Shown: piece by piece, positions 6,663-8,902 of the stretch | Position numbering within the stretch: position 1 is the stretch's first letter | Layout of the letters: each line of letters begins with the position of its first letter | Origin: Phycisphaerae bacterium | GTDB lineage: Bacteria > Planctomycetota > Phycisphaerae > Sedimentisphaerales > UBA12454 | Length of the DNA stretch: 8,902 bases | NCBI GenBank assembly: GCA_028712345.1 | Contig: JAQTQF010000059.1 | Span: forward strand, 1 to 8,902 | Reading direction: 5' to 3' | Position numbers and translations under genes: made by a program | The notes under the pieces: generated by a model | Seen by the model: the letters and a program-made list of their open reading frames with translations, nothing else | Database searches by the model: none | What the model was told of the DNA's origin: nothing

Positions 6663-8588
6663 GTGGACAAGCCCAACGATATTGTGATGATTTGGTCAAC
6701 CGATTTTGATGCATTGTGGTATCAAAGGCAGGCGCTTGCCGTTTATTTTGCAAAAGCAGGACACAGAGTTTTCTATTTTAATAAAACCCCGCACCGATGG
6801 CCTGGTACCATACAAGTAGCCAAATGGTTGGTTAAAAAACGCAAAAAGCAACGACAGCAGAACTTGTTACCGGAAAACCCTGTAATTGTGAACCCATTCT
6901 GGCTTTTACCGATAAAAAAGCTTAGAATCGTGAATAGAAAACTTATCGAACAGACTCTGAAAAAACTCGATGTAAAAAATGCCGTAATTGTAACCGATGT
7001 GCCTTCATATAACACTCTGGATGCCATTGAAAAGATTCAGCCCGAAAGAATAGTTTATCTCAATGTCCATAATTATGATGACAGCAGCCTGATAGTTACT
7101 GATATTCTCCACTCAGAAAAACAAATCGTGCAACAAGCCGATTTTTTGTTTGCCACCTCGGAACATAATGCGAAAAGAACTGCGAGAATAAGCGGCGGCA
7201 GAAAAGTTTTCCGCTCGCTGCCGGGAGTGGATTTTGCCCTGTTCAGTAAAGCTTTGCGAAATGACGAATCGCAAAAAAAGAAAACGATATACTTTTTTGG
7301 TTCAATTCACGACTCAGTTGAGATTAAACTGTATAATCGGCTTGCAGAACAATTTAGAATTGTGCTAATTGGAGAAACAACACAAAATATTAAAAAAAAT
7401 ATTGCCGACACAATCGAGGTAAGACCAACCGTGTCCCAGAAAGAACTGGCCGAACAGTTAAAAGACGCGGACATACTCGGCTTATTTTACAATAAAACTC
7501 CCTATTCCAGGGGCGTTATCCCTGCCAAAATTTTTGAGTGTCTCGCAACAGGAAAACCCATTCTTGTAAGTGGTATCGAAAAAGACCCCGTTTACAGTCC
7601 ATTTGTCTACCATTTTGACGGTACCGAACAAGCCGCCATTGAAACCATTAAAAATCTGCCAAATACTGAAACCAGGGAAAAAATAAAATTGAGACAGACT
7701 GCCGGTGAACAGGCAGATTGGCAAAAAAGATTTGAAACTTTTCATAACATCATTTTTTCAAATGATGGAAGTCTGCCAAAATTCTCAGTCCTTATAAGTG
7801 TTTATGAAAAAGACAGGCCTGAATATTTCCAACAGGCAATGGAAAGCATTGTTAATCAAACTATAAAATCTGACCAAATCGTACTGGTCAAAGATGGTCC
7901 CGTTGGCGAGGATATTGAGAATTTAATCAACAGATACAAAAAGCAGCTTGGCGCCCTTTTAAAAGTTGTAAATCTCGAAACCAACAAAGGACGCGGGGTT
8001 GCTCTTGCCGAGGGTGTTAAAAATTGTACATTTGATATTGTCGCTTTGATGGATGCCGATGATATAAGTTTGCCGATGAGGTTTGAGAAGCAGTTGAATT
8101 TCCTGAAAAATAATCCTGATATTGATGTGGCAAGCTGTTTTCTTGCTGCCTTTGAGCAAAATCCGGAAAAAGTTCTGTTTGTGAGACGCGGACCTCTATC
8201 TCACGAGGATATCGTGAAACAGTTTAGATTCAGATTCTGTATGAATCACGCCACAAGTATGTTTCGCAAAAAAGCGGTGTTGAATGCCGGTAATTATACC
8301 GATTTCGGAGGCCTTCAGGATTATCACCTGTGGGCGAGAATGATTTTGAGCGGTGCCAAGATGGCAGCCATCGGACAGGTGCTCTATTGCCACCGCTGGG
8401 AACAAGAACTTCTCAAAAGGCGAAGCGGCCTTAGAAGAGCTGCCCAGCAAATTAAGCTGCAGCGGGAATTTCTTAGAATTGGATTTATAAATACCCCGCA
8501 ATTTTTGCGGAATACAGTAATTCGTTCAATCGCTGCGATTGCGCCGTGGAAAATAATACGAAAATTTAGGGTAATATTCGGAATATAA
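6663..8588 (+). CDS. Bifunctional glycosyltransferase: N-terminal GT-B (TuaH/GT4-like) fused to C-terminal GT2 (AmsE-like)
   Basis: A 641-residue protein with two glycosyltransferase modules and no membrane segment. Residues 1 to about 365 are GT-B: DALWYQRQALAVYFAKAGHRV (16-36) resembles the W-x-x-R-x-q-x-L-a block of TuaH-like enzymes, and PAKIFECLATGKPIL (287-301) is the donor-site block. E292 is the second Glu of E-x7-E; the first position is G284, as is common in this divergent branch. Residues 372 to about 600 are GT-A family 2: FSVLISVYEKDRPEYF (374-389), IVLVKDGPVGE (406-416), NKGRGVALAEG (441-451), the metal-binding DAD (464-466) and LQDYHLW (551-557), the counterpart of the catalytic ED motif. 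This half resembles AmsE-type exopolysaccharide transferases. The start is GTG, 3 bases after the previous stop. It probably adds two sugars in sequence in the cytoplasm. It is the last gene before the + strand terminator. Confidence 0.9.
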   Translation: MDKPNDIVMIWSTDFDALWYQRQALAVYFAKAGHRVFYFNKTPHRWPGTIQVAKWLVKKRKKQRQQNLLPENPVIVNPFWLLPIKKLRIVNRKLIEQTLKKLDVKNAVIVTDVPSYNTLDAIEKIQPERIVYLNVHNYDDSSLIVTDILHSEKQIVQQADFLFATSEHNAKRTARISGGRKVFRSLPGVDFALFSKALRNDESQKKKTIYFFGSIHDSVEIKLYNRLAEQFRIVLIGETTQNIKKNIADTIEVRPTVSQKELAEQLKDADILGLFYNKTPYSRGVIPAKIFECLATGKPILVSGIEKDPVYSPFVYHFDGTEQAAIETIKNLPNTETREKIKLRQTAGEQADWQKRFETFHNIIFSNDGSLPKFSVLISVYEKDRPEYFQQAMESIVNQTIKSDQIVLVKDGPVGEDIENLINRYKKQLGALLKVVNLETNKGRGVALAEGVKNCTFDIVALMDADDISLPMRFEKQLNFLKNNPDIDVASCFLAAFEQNPEKVLFVRRGPLSHEDIVKQFRFRFCMNHATSMFRKKAVLNAGNYTDFGGLQDYHLWARMILSGAKMAAIGQVLYCHRWEQELLKRRSGLRRAAQQIKLQREFLRIGFINTPQFLRNTVIRSIAAIAPWKIIRKFRVIFGI

Positions 8589-8644
8589 ACCCTGAGGTTC
8601 GTCTGTTTATCGGCTTTGACGAAGTTGCCGACAGCGAACTGTGA
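8570..8644 (+). other. Short open frame after the last operon gene, possible 3' gene remnant
   Basis: After a TAG at 8567-8569, this frame stays open to TGA at 8642-8644 and overlaps the end of the fusion gene in another frame. The part beyond the fusion gene reads NPEVRLFIGFDEVADSEL. It looks protein-like in amino acid and codon make-up and is richer in G and C than its surroundings. It has no start codon of its own and no ribosome binding site. It could be the tail of a former neighbouring gene or chance. It is too short to assign. Confidence 0.2.
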
Positions 8645-8646
8645 AC

Positions 8647-8677
8647 AAAAGGAAGGCATTAAAATGTCTTCCTTTTT
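8647..8677 (+). terminator. Rho-independent terminator of the polysaccharide operon
   Basis: The arms AAAAGGAAGGCA and TGTCTTCCTTTT pair with one G-U wobble around a short TTAAAA loop. The right arm ends in a run of five Ts (8673-8677). It lies about 60 bases after the last stop codon on the + strand, where the operon should end. Confidence 0.75.
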
Positions 8678-8683
8678 GTACGC

Positions 8684-8714
8684 AAAAAAGGCCGCCTGTA
8701 AAAAAGCGGCCTTT
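8684..8714 (-). terminator. Rho-independent terminator of the - strand gene
   Basis: A perfect 9-base stem (8687-8695 with 8706-8714, core GGCCGC/GCGGCC) surrounds a 10-base loop. Read on the - strand it is followed by six Ts (complement of 8684-8689). It lies about 25 bases past the stop of the - strand gene. On the + strand the T run is only three bases, so it serves mainly the - strand, though it may back up the + strand terminator just before it. Confidence 0.8.
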
Positions 8715-8739
8715 CAAAATCTGTAGAAGAGAATTTTTA

Positions 8740-8902
8740 TTACAATCCGACCCACACACTGGCGAATTCAGCGAAATCCTCGAAATTTACGATATTAGGC
8801 AAGATAGAATCCGCACAATGGCAATATGCGTTGCTCGCATCACCGTTATTGAGCCATTGTTCAGCAAAAATTCGCAAGTCATTAGCATCTGTCATATCAA
8901 TA
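8740..8902 (-). CDS. C-terminal end of a protein with a dockerin-like (planctomycete-type) tail, partial
   Basis: The - strand frame is open from the right edge (codons from 8901) to TAA at 8742-8740, followed at once by a second TAA. The 53 visible residues form two similar half-repeats: DMTDANDLRIFAEQW (2-16), and CHCADS (27-32) with IVNFEDFAEFASVW (37-50). This is the dockerin type I-like duplicated 'D-x-x-D-L-x-x-F-A-x-x-W-L' pattern found at the C-terminus of many secreted hydrolases and other extracellular proteins of Phycisphaerae and related planctomycetes. In dockerins each half binds calcium through a DxNxDG loop. Here the second loop (ADSILPNIVNF) lacks the usual DG and looks degenerate. 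The main catalytic or structural part lies outside the window, so its function is unknown. The gene is convergent with the polysaccharide operon, and nothing seen links the two. Confidence 0.75.
   Translation of the reverse strand, partial: IDMTDANDLRIFAEQWLNNGDASNAYCHCADSILPNIVNFEDFAEFASVWVGL

Noticed and set aside
6299..6676. A 125-codon open frame on the - strand, with a second overlapping one at 6321-6641
   Set aside because: Both are antisense to the GT4 donor domain, where the E-x7-E motif fixes the real frame, and neither resembles a known protein.
7386..7403. AT-rich palindrome AATATT-A6-AATATT
   Set aside because: It lies within the coding frame of the fusion gene (Asn-Ile-Lys-Lys-Asn-Ile) in AT-rich sequence and has no sign of a regulatory role.

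Overview
The window is almost entirely one gene train on the + strand (bases 1 to 8588) for making a lipid-linked surface polysaccharide. It is followed by a short convergent intergenic region and the 3' end of a gene on the - strand. The six + strand genes overlap or lie 3 to 13 bases apart, so they read as one operon. Its promoter must lie upstream of the window, and a rho-independent terminator follows the last gene.

In order: (1) the C-terminal part of an O-antigen ligase/polymerase-type membrane protein with a TPR tail, cut by the left window edge; (2) a WecA/TagO-type polyprenyl-phosphate sugar-1-phosphate transferase; (3) a Wzx-type flippase; (4) a multi-pass membrane protein that resembles GT-C glycosyltransferases but cannot be firmly assigned; (5) a GT-B family 4 glycosyltransferase; (6) a two-domain protein joining a GT-B (TuaH/GT4-like) half to a GT-A (GT2, AmsE-like) half. 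The genes fit a Wzx/Wzy-type pathway. Gene 2 loads the first sugar phosphate onto undecaprenyl phosphate, and genes 5 and 6 (perhaps 4) add sugars. Gene 3 flips the product, and gene 1 polymerises it or ligates it to an acceptor. The sugar identities cannot be read from the sequence.

Bases 8589 to 8739 hold no complete gene. They contain a short open frame that may be a gene remnant and two back-to-back hairpin terminators, one per strand. The - strand gene entering from the right edge ends in a dockerin-like tail (FAxxW ... CxxAD ... VNFxDFAxFAxxW). Tails of this kind are common on secreted proteins of Planctomycetota, especially Phycisphaerae/Sedimentisphaerales. That tail, the moderate GC content and the weak or absent Shine-Dalgarno sequences suggest a planctomycete. 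This is an inference from one domain, not a phylogeny.

I see no phage, transposon, CRISPR, tRNA or rRNA, and no evidence of a wholly new system. The most interesting points are the GT-B/GT-A fusion, the unassigned membrane protein, the TPR-tailed ligase/polymerase and the degenerate dockerin-like tail.
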